The notes under the pieces: model-generated
Told to the model about the DNA's origin: nothing
What the model saw: only the letters and a program-made list of their open reading frames with translations
Databases searched by the model: none
Assembly: GCA_021734345.1 (NCBI GenBank)
Contig: JAIPJC010000012.1
Location: forward strand, 1 to 42,227
DNA: 42,227 nucleotides
Source of the DNA: Kiritimatiellales bacterium
GTDB lineage: Bacteria > Verrucomicrobiota > Kiritimatiellia > Kiritimatiellales > Pontiellaceae
Direction of reading: 5' to 3'
Program-made: the position numbers and the translations under genes
Part shown: one piece after another, positions 30,004-37,700 of the stretch
Position numbering within the stretch: position 1 is the stretch's first letter
Layout of the letters: the number at the start of each line of letters is the position of its first letter

Positions 30004-30612
30004 TTATTTCAGCGTTATGCGCCGACCTTCGAAGTTGATGCGACCCTCGGCGATCCATCGGAGCGCCTCCGGATAGGCAATGTGCTCCTGCGCGTGGATC
30101 TTGCCCATCAGCGAGTCGAGCGTATCGTCGTCTTCGATCATCACGCACTTCTGGTTGATGATCGCCCCGGTATCGACGCCCGCGTCGACGAAGTGGACGG
30201 TGCAGCCGGTAAACTTGACGCCATACTCAAACGCCTGCTTCCCGCCATCCAAACCCGGGAAACTCGGCAGCAGGGACGGGTGGATGTTGATGATCCGTCC
30301 GGCGTAGGCGTTGAGCAGGTCGTCCTTCACGATCCGCATAAAGCCCGCCAGCGCGACAAAGTTGGCGCCGTGTTCCGCCAAGGTTTGGAGAACCTTCCGC
30401 TCCGCCTCGCCATCGAGCTTGGTCTTGAACGGGGCGCAGTCGAACCAGATGGCCGGAATGTTGTGCTTGCGGGCGCGCTCCAGGATGTAGGCGTCTTCAA
30501 CGTCCGACAGAATGCACGCAATCTCCGCGTCCAGCGTGCCCGCCTCGATGGCGTCGATGATCGCCTGGCAGTTCGTTCCAGATCCCGATCCAAAAATGGC
30601 CAACTTCAACAT
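30004..30612 (-). CDS. purN: Phosphoribosylglycinamide formyltransferase
   Basis: 202 aa. It transfers the formyl group of 10-formyl-THF to GAR, the third step of purine synthesis. The GAR phosphate loop is FGSGSGTNCQAI. The catalytic Asn/His are in IINIHPSLLPSFPG and the catalytic Asp in VHFVDAGVDTGAI. The start at 30612 has AAGGAG 7 nt upstream. It is first in a tight four-gene minus-strand operon (purN-rimB-rimK-M14), an unusual partner for the rim genes. Confidence 0.96.
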   Translation of the reverse strand: MLKLAIFGSGSGTNCQAIIDAIEAGTLDAEIACILSDVEDAYILERARKHNIPAIWFDCAPFKTKLDGEAERKVLQTLAEHGANFVALAGFMRIVKDDLLNAYAGRIINIHPSLLPSFPGLDGGKQAFEYGVKFTGCTVHFVDAGVDTGAIINQKCVMIEDDDTLDSLMGKIHAQEHIAYPEALRWIAEGRINFEGRRITLK

Positions 30613-30642
30613 ACACCTACTCCTTGTCGTTTGAGGTTCGAA

Positions 30643-30671
30643 AAGATACTATGCCGCGGAAATTTTAACAA
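30643..30671 (-). promoter_or_regulatory. Probable sigma-70 promoter of the purN-rim operon
   Basis: On the minus strand TTGTTA (30671-30666), a 17-nt spacer, then TATCTT (30648-30643), 30 nt before the purN start codon. Confidence 0.5.
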
Positions 30672-30690
30672 CCAAAGACAGGGACATACC

Positions 30691-31128
30691 ATGCAACTGA
30701 AAATCAAGCCGCTCAATAAAACCGCCCGCGAAACCTACGCCGACCACGGCCACTTCCACGAAGGCGACGCCGGACTCGACCTCTATGTGCTCGAAGACAT
30801 CACCATCGCCCCCGGCGAAACCAAGGCCATCAAGCTCGGCATCGCCTGCGAGCCCGAGGACGGCCGCGCCTATTTCCTCATGCCGCGTTCGAGCATCTCC
30901 AAAACCCCGTTGCGCCTCGCCAACTCCATCGGCCTCATCGACGGCGGCTATCGCGGCGAACTCATGGCCATGTGCGACAATATCAAGGATTTTCCCTACA
31001 CCGCCGAAAGGGGGCAGCGCCTCTTCCAGGTCGTCGCCTGCGACTGCTCCCCGATCTTCTATGAAATGGTCGAAGAACTTTCCGAAACAACGCGTGGCAC
31101 CGGAGGATTCGGCAGTACAGGGAAGTAA
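30691..31128 (+). CDS. dut: dUTP diphosphatase (trimeric)
   Basis: 145 aa. It hydrolyses dUTP to dUMP, keeping uracil out of DNA and feeding dTMP synthesis. All five motifs are readable: GDAGLDLY (1), MPRSSIS (2), GLIDGGYRGEL (3), ERGQRLFQVV (4) and RGTGGFGSTG (5). The start at 30691 has AGGGA 7 nt upstream; the open frame upstream is antisense to purN and not used. It is divergent from purN. A short ATAACGAGTAATACGTAG stretch after the stop resembles heptamer family A but is too short to call. Confidence 0.95.
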   Translation: MQLKIKPLNKTARETYADHGHFHEGDAGLDLYVLEDITIAPGETKAIKLGIACEPEDGRAYFLMPRSSISKTPLRLANSIGLIDGGYRGELMAMCDNIKDFPYTAERGQRLFQVVACDCSPIFYEMVEELSETTRGTGGFGSTGK

Positions 31129-31159
31129 CCATAACGAGTAATACGTAGCGGAGAGAGCC

Positions 31160-32260
31160 ATGCCGGATAAGCCAATCGCCTCGGGGAATGCTGAAATGTT
31201 CGAGCGTGTTGTTTCGATTCTGGAATCGGCCCGCACCAATGTTGTTCGCTCCATTAATTCCGAGATGGTAGCCGCCTATTGGTTGATAGGGCGTGAAATC
31301 GTCGAGGAGGTTCAGAAAGGTGCAGAGCGGGCGGAGTATGCCATGCAACTTGTCGAAAACCTTTCTCTTCAACTCAACGAGCGGTTTGGCAAAGGGTTTT
31401 CAACCACGAATCTAAAGTATTTTCGGCTGTTTTATTTGGCTTTTCCCGCGAGAGATCCTGGTGGCTATGTAGCGGGCCATGAATTGGTCACACAGTGTGT
31501 GACCAATTCGGTAGGGTTCATGCCAAATCTTGGATGGTCGCATTATCGGGTTCTGATGCGGGTGGAGCATCCCGATGCCCGCGCATACTACGAGCGTGAA
31601 GCCGCGAACAATGGCTGGAGCGTCCGCCAGCTTGAACGGCAGATCCATTCGCTTTTTTTTGAACGGTTGTTGAAGAGCGTAGAGAAGGAAAAGATGCACG
31701 CCCGGTTGGCCGCCATGAAGGCGGAACTGAGGCCGATCGACATAATCAAGGATCCTTATGTGCTGGAGTTCCTCGATCTGCCCGAATCGCATGAGCTCAC
31801 CGAGTCGGCGCTGGAGCAAGCGCTGATATCATCCCTTCAACAATTCCTGCTGGAACTGGGCGGCGGCTTCGCATTTGTAGCCCGGCAGATGCGGATCACG
31901 CTGGAAGGGGAGCATTTCTATCCCGAGCTGGTTTTTTATCATATCCGGCTCAAATGCTATGTAGTTGTAGATTTGAAGATCCGGAAACTGATCCATGGCG
32001 ATGTGGGGCAGATGCAGTTGTATGTGAACTATTTTGACCGGGAAATCCGGGGGGCGGATGACCAGCCAACCGTCGGGCTCCTGCTCTGCACCGAGAAAAA
32101 CGACTCCATGGTGCGCTATATTCTCGGCGAGGACAACGAACAGGTTTTCGCCGCGAAATACAAGTTGGCGTTGCCTACCATGGAGGAACTGGAAGCAGAG
32201 CTGCGCAAGGAAAGATTGCTGATCGAGGAAGCAACGGCGCGATATGGACAGTCAATTTAA
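31160..32260 (+). CDS. DUF1016 (YhcG-type) PD-(D/E)xK nuclease-family protein
   Basis: 366 aa. The N-terminal half is the DUF1016 helical domain (YWLIGREIVEEVQKG, GFSTTNLKYFRLFYLAFP, LGWSHYRVLMRV). The C-terminal half is the nuclease core EHFYPELVFYHIRLKCYVVVDLKI, then GDVGQMQLYVNYFD. The acidic residue of the first motif is Glu (PEL), where most relatives have Asp (xDLLFYH). These proteins are scattered among bacteria, often with mobile or defence genes; here the neighbours are dut and radC. A 29-nt perfect palindrome interrupts the coding region (31481-31509) between the two signature blocks of the N-terminal domain. No transposase or attachment site was seen. Start 31160 with GGAGAG upstream. 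Confidence 0.88.
   Translation: MPDKPIASGNAEMFERVVSILESARTNVVRSINSEMVAAYWLIGREIVEEVQKGAERAEYAMQLVENLSLQLNERFGKGFSTTNLKYFRLFYLAFPARDPGGYVAGHELVTQCVTNSVGFMPNLGWSHYRVLMRVEHPDARAYYEREAANNGWSVRQLERQIHSLFFERLLKSVEKEKMHARLAAMKAELRPIDIIKDPYVLEFLDLPESHELTESALEQALISSLQQFLLELGGGFAFVARQMRITLEGEHFYPELVFYHIRLKCYVVVDLKIRKLIHGDVGQMQLYVNYFDREIRGADDQPTVGLLLCTEKNDSMVRYILGEDNEQVFAAKYKLALPTMEELEAELRKERLLIEEATARYGQSI
31481..31509. repeat. 29-nt perfect palindrome inside the DUF1016 gene
   Basis: 14-bp arms (31481-31494 and 31496-31509) around a single central G; the arm is GAATTGGTCACACA. It encodes in frame ELVTQCVTNS in a variable segment between the conserved LAFP and LGWSHYR blocks. Confidence 0.9.
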
Positions 32261-32273
32261 CAGGGAACGTCCA

Positions 32274-33026
32274 ATGTCTGAAAAAAACGAACCAATCGAA
32301 TATTCCATCGCCAGCCGCCCCCTGACGGTGAAGGAGTTGCCTGCCCAAATGCAGCCGCGGGAGTCGTTCGACCGGCTCGGTGCGGAGCACGTTCCGGATT
32401 CCGTGCTGCTGGCCATCCTGATCCGCAGCGGGGTGCCTGGGCAAAATGTATCGGAGCTTGCGCAGCAGATGTTGATCCATTACGGCTCGCTGACCGCGAT
32501 GGCACGGGCCTCCGCCAAGGATCTTCAGCAGTTTAAAGGAATTGGATCCGTGACCGCCCAGTTGCTCAAGGCGGCGCTTGAACTCGCGCAGCGGCTGTCG
32601 CGCGAGAGCGTCGGTGAACGTCCGTTGATCACAACACCGGAGCAGGCTGCCGCCGTCCTGCGTGAACGCGCCCGCGTGTTGCAGCACGAGGTGTTCTGGG
32701 CGCTGATGCTCGATACCAAAAACCGCCTGATCGGCGAGCCTCAAAAGATCAGCGAGGGCACGCTCAACAGCAGCCTCGTCCATCCGCGCGAACTGTTTAA
32801 GAAGGCGCTCGAGCATTCCTGCGCGGCGATGATACTGGCGCACAACCACCCGTCCGGCGATCCGTCGCCTTCGGCCGAAGACATAAAAGTCACCAAACAA
32901 CTGATCGGCGCGGGCGAAGTGATGGGCATCAAGGTGCTCGACCATATTGTCATTGGCCACCGCAAGCACACCTCCGACACCGACTTCCTCAGCCTGCGCG
33001 AAGCGGGCTTGGTCGAATTTAGATAG
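32274..33026 (+). CDS. radC: RadC/JAB1-MPN domain protein
   Basis: 250 aa. An N-terminal UPF0758 helix-hairpin-helix region (LAILIRSGVPGQNVSELAQQML, QFKGIGSVTAQLLKAALEL) precedes the JAMM metalloprotease-like site HNHPSGDPSPSAED with the His-x-His...Asp zinc ligands. The start at 32274 has AGGGA 7 nt upstream; an ATG at 32244 would overlap the previous gene by 17 bp and lacks a Shine-Dalgarno. Its cellular role in the family is unsettled, and a role in recombinational repair has been questioned. It is closely spaced with DUF1016 before it and larC after it (11 bp). Confidence 0.92.
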   Translation: MSEKNEPIEYSIASRPLTVKELPAQMQPRESFDRLGAEHVPDSVLLAILIRSGVPGQNVSELAQQMLIHYGSLTAMARASAKDLQQFKGIGSVTAQLLKAALELAQRLSRESVGERPLITTPEQAAAVLRERARVLQHEVFWALMLDTKNRLIGEPQKISEGTLNSSLVHPRELFKKALEHSCAAMILAHNHPSGDPSPSAEDIKVTKQLIGAGEVMGIKVLDHIVIGHRKHTSDTDFLSLREAGLVEFR

Positions 33027-33037
33027 AAGGAACCACG

Positions 33038-34243
33038 ATGAAAAAACAAACACTGCATTTTGAAAGCATCGGCGGGGCGAGCGGCGATATGATTCTCGGC
33101 GCGCTGATCGGGCTGGGCGTACCGGTCGAAGAGTTGAACGAGGAGCTTAAGTCGCTCAACGTAGATCCGTTCGAGATTGTCGCCGAGGAGGTGGTGGAGC
33201 AGGGTATGGGCGGCATCCGCGCGCGGGTGGACGTTCACGAACATCACCACCACCACGACCATGGGCACGACCACCACCATGGCCGCCACTTGAGCACGAT
33301 CCTGAAGTTGATCGGAGCGAGCGGGCTTCCAGAGTCTGCAAAAGTCCAAGCTTCGGAGGTGTTCCGACGTATCGGACAGGCCGAGGCCGAGATTCATAAC
33401 ATTGAGATCGAGAAGATCCACTTCCACGAAGTCGGGGCGATGGACTCGATCATCGATATCGTCGGCTGCTGCCTCGCATTGCATAAGCTGGGTGTGGACG
33501 GGGTTTCGATCCGCAGCCTGCCGCAGGGGCATGGAACGATTGAATGCGCGCACGGAAGCTATCCGAACCCCGCACCCGCCACTCTCAAGCTGTTGAAGGA
33601 TTTCCCGACCGAGCAGGTCGATGAGCCATTTGAACTGGTGACGCCGACTGGCGCGGCGCTACTATCCGCTTGGCGGACGGCGGCCGCACCGACTTCTGGA
33701 AGCCGCGCTCTGAAGACCGCCTACAGCTTTGGCCACCGCAAATTGAATGGCCGGCCCAACCTGCTGCGTGCGACGCTCTATGAATCGGTCGAAGACCAGA
33801 CTGCCGACGAATGCCTCGTGCTGGAGTGCAACCTCGACGATACTACGCCGGAGTTGGTCGGTTGCCTGTTCGACCAACTGCTCGAAGCAGGGGTGCTTGA
33901 CGTGTTTACTACGCCGGTCTTTATGAAGAAGCAGCGGCAGGGGATCCTGCTGACGGTACTGTGCCTTCCGTCCGATCGGGAACGGATGCTGGATCTGGTC
34001 TTCCGCGAATCCTCCACCTTTGGTATTCGCGAGCACCTGTCCAAACGTACGGTGCTCGTTCGTTTTTTTGAACGTGTGGCAACCCCGTACGGGGAAGTCC
34101 GGGTCAAGATCGGCAAGCGCAACGACGAAGTGGTTTCCAACTCCCCGGAAATCGAGGACTGCCGAAAATTGGCGAAGGAACATGGAGTGCCGGTAGAGAA
34201 GGTGTATCGTGCGGCCTTGTCGAAAGCGGATGCGATCAAATAA
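33038..34243 (+). CDS. larC: LarC-type nickel insertion protein (nickel-pincer cofactor)
   Basis: 401 aa. LarC loads nickel into the pyridinium bis-thiocarboxylate cofactor of lactate racemase and relatives, at the expense of CTP in the Lactiplantibacillus protein. The sequence opens HFESIGGASGDMILGALIGLG and has the His-rich run of residues about 67-83 (11 His), HFHEVGAMDSIIDIVG, the LPQGHGTIECAHG block and VTPTGAALL. The C-terminal part includes ECNLDDTTPE and FMKKQRQG. It is one uninterrupted frame, whereas LarC of L. plantarum needs a programmed frameshift. larA, larB and larE are not in the window. Shine-Dalgarno AAGGA. Confidence 0.88.
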   Translation: MKKQTLHFESIGGASGDMILGALIGLGVPVEELNEELKSLNVDPFEIVAEEVVEQGMGGIRARVDVHEHHHHHDHGHDHHHGRHLSTILKLIGASGLPESAKVQASEVFRRIGQAEAEIHNIEIEKIHFHEVGAMDSIIDIVGCCLALHKLGVDGVSIRSLPQGHGTIECAHGSYPNPAPATLKLLKDFPTEQVDEPFELVTPTGAALLSAWRTAAAPTSGSRALKTAYSFGHRKLNGRPNLLRATLYESVEDQTADECLVLECNLDDTTPELVGCLFDQLLEAGVLDVFTTPVFMKKQRQGILLTVLCLPSDRERMLDLVFRESSTFGIREHLSKRTVLVRFFERVATPYGEVRVKIGKRNDEVVSNSPEIEDCRKLAKEHGVPVEKVYRAALSKADAIK

Positions 34244-34257
34244 CAGGAGGTAGTATT

Positions 34258-35811
34258 GTGAGAAGGTTTGTTGTTGGAACGATAGGATTTTTGCTGGCCA
34301 TGGCTTCATACGCGGAGTTGAAGCTTCCGGCTGTGTTTTCGGACGGCATGGTGCTGCAACGGGAACAGAAAGTGCCGGTGTGGGGTTGGGCCAATCCGGG
34401 TGAAGAGGTGTCGATTTCGTTTGCAGGACAGGAACAAACCGTCAAGGCGGACAAAGACGGAAAATTCATGGTTCGGCTGAAGAAGCTGGATGCGTCCAAG
34501 GAACCACGTTCGTTGAAGGTGGCTTCCGGCACCGAGTCGCGCGAAGTGAAGGATGTCCTTGTTGGCGAAGTATGGCTTTGCTCCGGGCAGTCGAACATGC
34601 AGATGCCGGTGTCCGGCGCCATGGATTTCGACAAGGAAAAGGACGCCGCCGACCATCCGTTGCTCCGCATGTTCCTCACGGACCAGAACACCAGCCTCGC
34701 AGCGTTGCCGGATTGCACGGGAGCGTGGAAGGTTTGCACGCCGGACAACGTCGGCCAGTTTTCCGCCACCGCCTACTTCTTCGGGCGCGAACTCCAAAAG
34801 GAGCTGGATGTGCCCGTTGGACTGATCCGCTCCTGCTGGGGCGGCACGCGCATCGAGTCTTGGAGCCCCATGGCGTCGCTGGAACAATTTCCATCGGTGA
34901 TGGAGTACAAGGCGCAGGAAGATGGCCGGGCGGAAAGTTTCGATCAGGCCGCCGTCGACGAACGCTTTGCCAAGCAGTTTGAAACGTGGAAGCAGAACGT
35001 TAAGCAGGCCAAGGCGAATGGTAAAAAGGAACCGAAACGCCCGAAGAAACCGACCAATCCGCACGCGTCGCACAACTATCCTGCCAACCTCTACAACGCC
35101 ATGATCAACCCGCTGGTGCCGTACGGCATGCGCGGCGCCATCTGGTACCAGGGCGAAGCGAACTCCAAGACCCTCGGAAGCGCGATCCTCTACCGCGACT
35201 TGCTTGAAAACCTGGTGGTTCAGTGGCGCAAGGATTGGGATCAGAAATTCCCCTTCTATGCCGTGCAACTGCCCAACTTCAAGGCGCCGCAAGTGAAGCC
35301 TGTTGAAGATTCCACTTGGGCGTTCATTCGCGAGAGCTTCCTTGATTTCAGCAAGGAGGTTCCCAATACCGGGATCGCCATCACGATCGATATCGGCGAA
35401 GAGAAGAACATCCATCCGAAAAACAAACAGGCCGCCGGCTATCGCCTTGCACAGCAGGCGCTGGCCAAAACCTATGGCAAGAATGTCGTGCCTGGCGGGC
35501 CGATCTACAAGTCGATGAAACGGGATGGAAACAAGATCATCATCAAATTCACCGACATCGGATCCGGCTTGGTGGAACAGGGTGGCACTCCGCTCAAAAC
35601 CTTTGCCGTTGCCGGTGCGGACAAGAAGTTCGTGTTCGCGCAAGCCGCGATTGTCGACAACACGGTTATTGTCAGTTCCACCGAAGTTCCCGAGCCGGTT
35701 GCCGTGCGCTATGCCTGGGCGGATAACCCGGTCGGTTGCAACCTCTACAACAAGGAAGGTTTCCCGGCTTCCCCGTTCCGTACCGACGACTGGCCGCCGG
35801 CGGGGGAATAG
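34258..35811 (+). CDS. Sialate O-acetylesterase-family secreted SGNH esterase
   Basis: 517 aa with a GTG start at 34258, chosen because AGGAGG lies 7 nt upstream and it yields a signal peptide ([19 protein letters not shown], then ELKLP). The N-terminal beta domain ([23 protein letters not shown]) is the usual lead-in of this family. The SGNH nucleophile is Ser112 in [19 protein letters not shown] and [11 protein letters not shown] supply the Gly and Asn blocks, and the catalytic His is His386 in [18 protein letters not shown]. It removes O-acetyl groups from sialic acids or other acetylated glycans outside the cytoplasm; the specific glycan is unknown. An insert of Lys/Pro-rich sequence near residue 260 is unusual. 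Confidence 0.9.
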   Translation: MRRFVVGTIGFLLAMASYAELKLPAVFSDGMVLQREQKVPVWGWANPGEEVSISFAGQEQTVKADKDGKFMVRLKKLDASKEPRSLKVASGTESREVKDVLVGEVWLCSGQSNMQMPVSGAMDFDKEKDAADHPLLRMFLTDQNTSLAALPDCTGAWKVCTPDNVGQFSATAYFFGRELQKELDVPVGLIRSCWGGTRIESWSPMASLEQFPSVMEYKAQEDGRAESFDQAAVDERFAKQFETWKQNVKQAKANGKKEPKRPKKPTNPHASHNYPANLYNAMINPLVPYGMRGAIWYQGEANSKTLGSAILYRDLLENLVVQWRKDWDQKFPFYAVQLPNFKAPQVKPVEDSTWAFIRESFLDFSKEVPNTGIAITIDIGEEKNIHPKNKQAAGYRLAQQALAKTYGKNVVPGGPIYKSMKRDGNKIIIKFTDIGSGLVEQGGTPLKTFAVAGADKKFVFAQAAIVDNTVIVSSTEVPEPVAVRYAWADNPVGCNLYNKEGFPASPFRTDDWPPAGE

Positions 35812-35824
35812 CCCGAAAACCCGT

Positions 35825-35853
35825 TTGCGTTTTGGAAGTCCCCGGATTATCTT
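35825..35853 (+). promoter_or_regulatory. Probable sigma-70 promoter of hisF
   Basis: TTGCGT (35825-35830), a 17-nt spacer, TATCTT (35848-35853), then CGAC and CCTCTT. It lies 31 nt before the hisF start and overlaps the left arm of the stem-loop at 35839-35878. Confidence 0.5.
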
Positions 35854-35878
35854 CGACCCTCTTGAAGCAATCCGGGGA
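35839..35878 (+). promoter_or_regulatory. Stem-loop covering the hisF ribosome binding site
   Basis: 10-bp perfect arms TCCCCGGATT (35839-35848) and AATCCGGGGA (35869-35878), with a smaller CTTC/GAAG pair inside. The right arm contains CCGGGGA, the best Shine-Dalgarno for hisF (start 35885). It could end the upstream esterase transcript (ATTTTCT follows) or mask the hisF site in read-through RNA. RNA starting at the predicted promoter would lack the left arm. Confidence 0.5.
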
Positions 35879-35884
35879 TTTTCT

Positions 35885-36643
35885 ATGTTGGCAAAACGAA
35901 TCATACCCTGCCTGGACGTAACGGGCGGGCGCGTCGTGAAGGGCGTGAATTTCATCGATCTGCGCGACGCGGGCGATCCGGTGGAGTGCGCCAAGGCCTA
36001 CGAAGCGCAGGGCGCCGACGAACTGACCTTCCTCGACATCACCGCATCAAGCGACGGACGCGACACGATGGTCGACATTGTCCGCCGCTGCGCCGAACAG
36101 GTTTTCATGCCGCTGACCGTGGGTGGCGGCATCCGCTCCTCGGCCGATGTCCGCAAGATGCTCAACGCCGGAGCCGACAAGATTTCGTTCAATACGGCGG
36201 CAATCATCAATCCCGACATTCTCAACGAATGCTCAGACATGTTCGGTTCGCAATGTACGGTGCTGGCCATCGACGCGCGCCGCAACGGCGACGGAACCTG
36301 GGGCGTTTTCACGCACGGAGGCCGCAACCCGACCAAGCTCGACGCGATCCAATGGGCCATCGAAGGCACGCAACGCGGTGCAGGGGAAATCCTGTTGACC
36401 AGCATGGATGCCGATGGCACCAAGGACGGCTACGACCTCGAACTCACGCGCGCCATCTCCGACGCCGTCGGCGTACCGGTCATCGCGTCCGGCGGCGCGG
36501 GCACGCTCCAGCACATGGCCGACGCCGTCACGCTCGGCAAGGCCGACGCCGTGCTGGCCGCTTCCATCTTCCACTTCGGCCAATTCACCATCCGCGAAGT
36601 GAAGGAATACATGCGCGAAAAAGGAATTGAAGTCAGATTGTAG
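35885..36643 (+). CDS. hisF: Imidazole glycerol phosphate synthase, cyclase subunit
   Basis: 252 aa TIM barrel. It turns PRFAR plus ammonia from HisH into IGP and AICAR. It begins [20 protein letters not shown] with catalytic Asp11; the second catalytic Asp130 is in LAIDARRNG; phosphate-binding motifs are [10 protein letters not shown] and IASGGAG. The long open frame upstream belongs to the esterase region and is not used. hisH and the other his genes are not adjacent; hisI is the next gene 544 bp downstream. Confidence 0.97.
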   Translation: MLAKRIIPCLDVTGGRVVKGVNFIDLRDAGDPVECAKAYEAQGADELTFLDITASSDGRDTMVDIVRRCAEQVFMPLTVGGGIRSSADVRKMLNAGADKISFNTAAIINPDILNECSDMFGSQCTVLAIDARRNGDGTWGVFTHGGRNPTKLDAIQWAIEGTQRGAGEILLTSMDADGTKDGYDLELTRAISDAVGVPVIASGGAGTLQHMADAVTLGKADAVLAASIFHFGQFTIREVKEYMREKGIEVRL

Positions 36644-37134
36644 ACACAAGGATCAAAGGATCCCTTTTCCTAAAATGACGAATTAGGCAGTCCTCAAATT
36701 TAAGCATTTTCCTTCCGCCCCAGCCATTTGTGCTCCTTCTCTGTTCCCGCCATTCTTCCAATCTTTGAAAAAGCTTCTACCGGATTGCTTCGGTTGGGGG
36801 ACGGCATTTGCGTGCGAAAGCGAGGAGATCTGGTTCATTGGCACCCCGGTGGTTTCTGCACCATAAAGGTGTAGCGCGTGCCTCCCGGAGGGGGCGCGCC
36901 CTCTGCGCGCAGAGAGGTGCGCACTGTTGTCGAAGGACAGCGCTTCCAGCCTGTCTGCGGTGGTTCGATCCTTTGCGTGTGCCGACAGGCTGGAAGCGCT
37001 GTTGCTACTTTGCTTTGCATCCGCGAAAACCGATTAACTTAGAAGGCCGCCAAGATGGCGGCGGTACGTCCCGCAGGCATGCGGCCTGCAAAAAACCGAA
37101 CCAAACCGAAGATGGCATAAGCGGTTTTGCGGGG
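36644..37134. repeat. Gene-free repeat cluster between hisF and hisI
   Basis: About 490 bp with no credible gene, packed with inverted repeats. A 14-bp palindrome CTCTGCGCGCAGAG lies at 36901-36914. A 19-bp perfect inverted repeat (36937-36955 with 36984-37002, arm ACAGCGCTTCCAGCCTGTC) has a 28-nt loop. GCCGCCA-aga-TGGCGGC lies at 37046-37062, and GCAGGC-atgcg-GCCTGC at 37073-37089. The first 150 bp are AT-richer with no clear structure. It looks like a landing area of REP-type elements. Confidence 0.75.
36937..37002. repeat. 19-bp perfect inverted repeat, 28-nt loop
   Basis: Arm ACAGCGCTTCCAGCCTGTC at 36937-36955 and its exact complement at 36984-37002. It has the size of a REP-like or small RNA-forming hairpin and no coding potential. 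Confidence 0.85.
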
Positions 37135-37163
37135 TTGGCAACGCGGGGCCGGATACGTATAGT
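37135..37163 (+). promoter_or_regulatory. Strong sigma-70 promoter of hisI
   Basis: TTGGCA (37135-37140), exactly 17 nt, TATAGT (37158-37163), then GCCAG and CCTTTT. It is the best promoter match in the window; the 5' untranslated leader would be about 18 nt and ends in AGGAGG. Confidence 0.7.
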
Positions 37164-37187
37164 GCCAGCCTTTTAGAAGGAGGAACT

Positions 37188-37604
37188 ATGAGCAAGGAAC
37201 TTGAAGAAGGATTGGAACTGGCGCTGGACTGGAACAAGCTGGAAAAGGCTGTGGCCGGCACAAAGGGCATTATTCCCGTGGCGGTGCAGCACGCCGACAC
37301 CAAGGAAGTGATTCTGGTGGCCTACATCAACCGGCTCGCCTTCGAGGAGTCGCTCAAGCGCAAGATGCTGGTGCTGTGGAGCTCGTCGCGGCAGGAGTTG
37401 TGGATCAAGGGGCTGACCTCCGGCGAAACCTTCGAGCTGCTCGAAGCCTACGTCAACTGCGAGCAAAACTCGCTGCTGTTCGTCGTCCGCCCAAATCGCG
37501 GCGGCATCTGCCACACGAAGAATGCAAAAGGCGAACCGCGCAACTGCTACTATCGTCGGATCGATTTGGAAAATCCTGCGAAGCTGATCAATATTGACGA
37601 GTAG
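37188..37604 (+). CDS. hisI: Divergent phosphoribosyl-AMP cyclohydrolase
   Basis: 138 aa. HisI opens the purine ring of PR-AMP in histidine synthesis. The fold is clear: LDWNKLEKAVAGTKGIIPVAVQHADTKEVILVAYIN, then LWSSSRQELWIKGLTSG. Three zinc Cys survive (VNCEQN, GICHT, RNCYYRR). But the Mg2+-binding DxDxD around the first Cys is Asn-Cys-Glu-Gln-Asn here, and an insertion of about 7 residues separates the last two Cys. It could be an active variant, since hisF is its neighbour, or a paralogue with another role. Shine-Dalgarno AGGAGG at 5 nt and a strong promoter indicate good expression. It has no fused HisE domain. Confidence 0.8.
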   Translation: MSKELEEGLELALDWNKLEKAVAGTKGIIPVAVQHADTKEVILVAYINRLAFEESLKRKMLVLWSSSRQELWIKGLTSGETFELLEAYVNCEQNSLLFVVRPNRGGICHTKNAKGEPRNCYYRRIDLENPAKLINIDE

Positions 37605-37612
37605 ATTGCGCC

Positions 37613-37690
37613 GCGTATTGCGTACTACGTATTGCTTGACTGGATCCCGTCAGGCAGGACAAATACCCGCAATACGCAATACGCAATACG
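37613..37690. repeat. Heptamer array A2 (inverted), between hisI and the phosphohexomutase
   Basis: Left units gcgtatt, gcgtact, acgtatt, gc (37613-37635) and right units gcaatac three times exactly plus g (37669-37690), in opposite orientation, separated by 33 nt that include a TGAC...GTCA pair. It starts 9 nt after the hisI stop and reaches the Shine-Dalgarno of the next gene. Confidence 0.8.
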
Positions 37691-37700
37691 GAGAAACCCC

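Noticed and set aside
31160-33026. DUF1016-radC as a mobile or defence island
   Set aside because: Both families often occur in islands, but base composition looks only slightly different, and no integrase, att repeats, methylase or toxin gene is present; kept as an open possibility only.
36808-37176. 122-codon frame in the hisF-hisI gap
   Set aside because: Runs through several palindromes and the hisI promoter; Arg/Cys-rich translation without a start signal.
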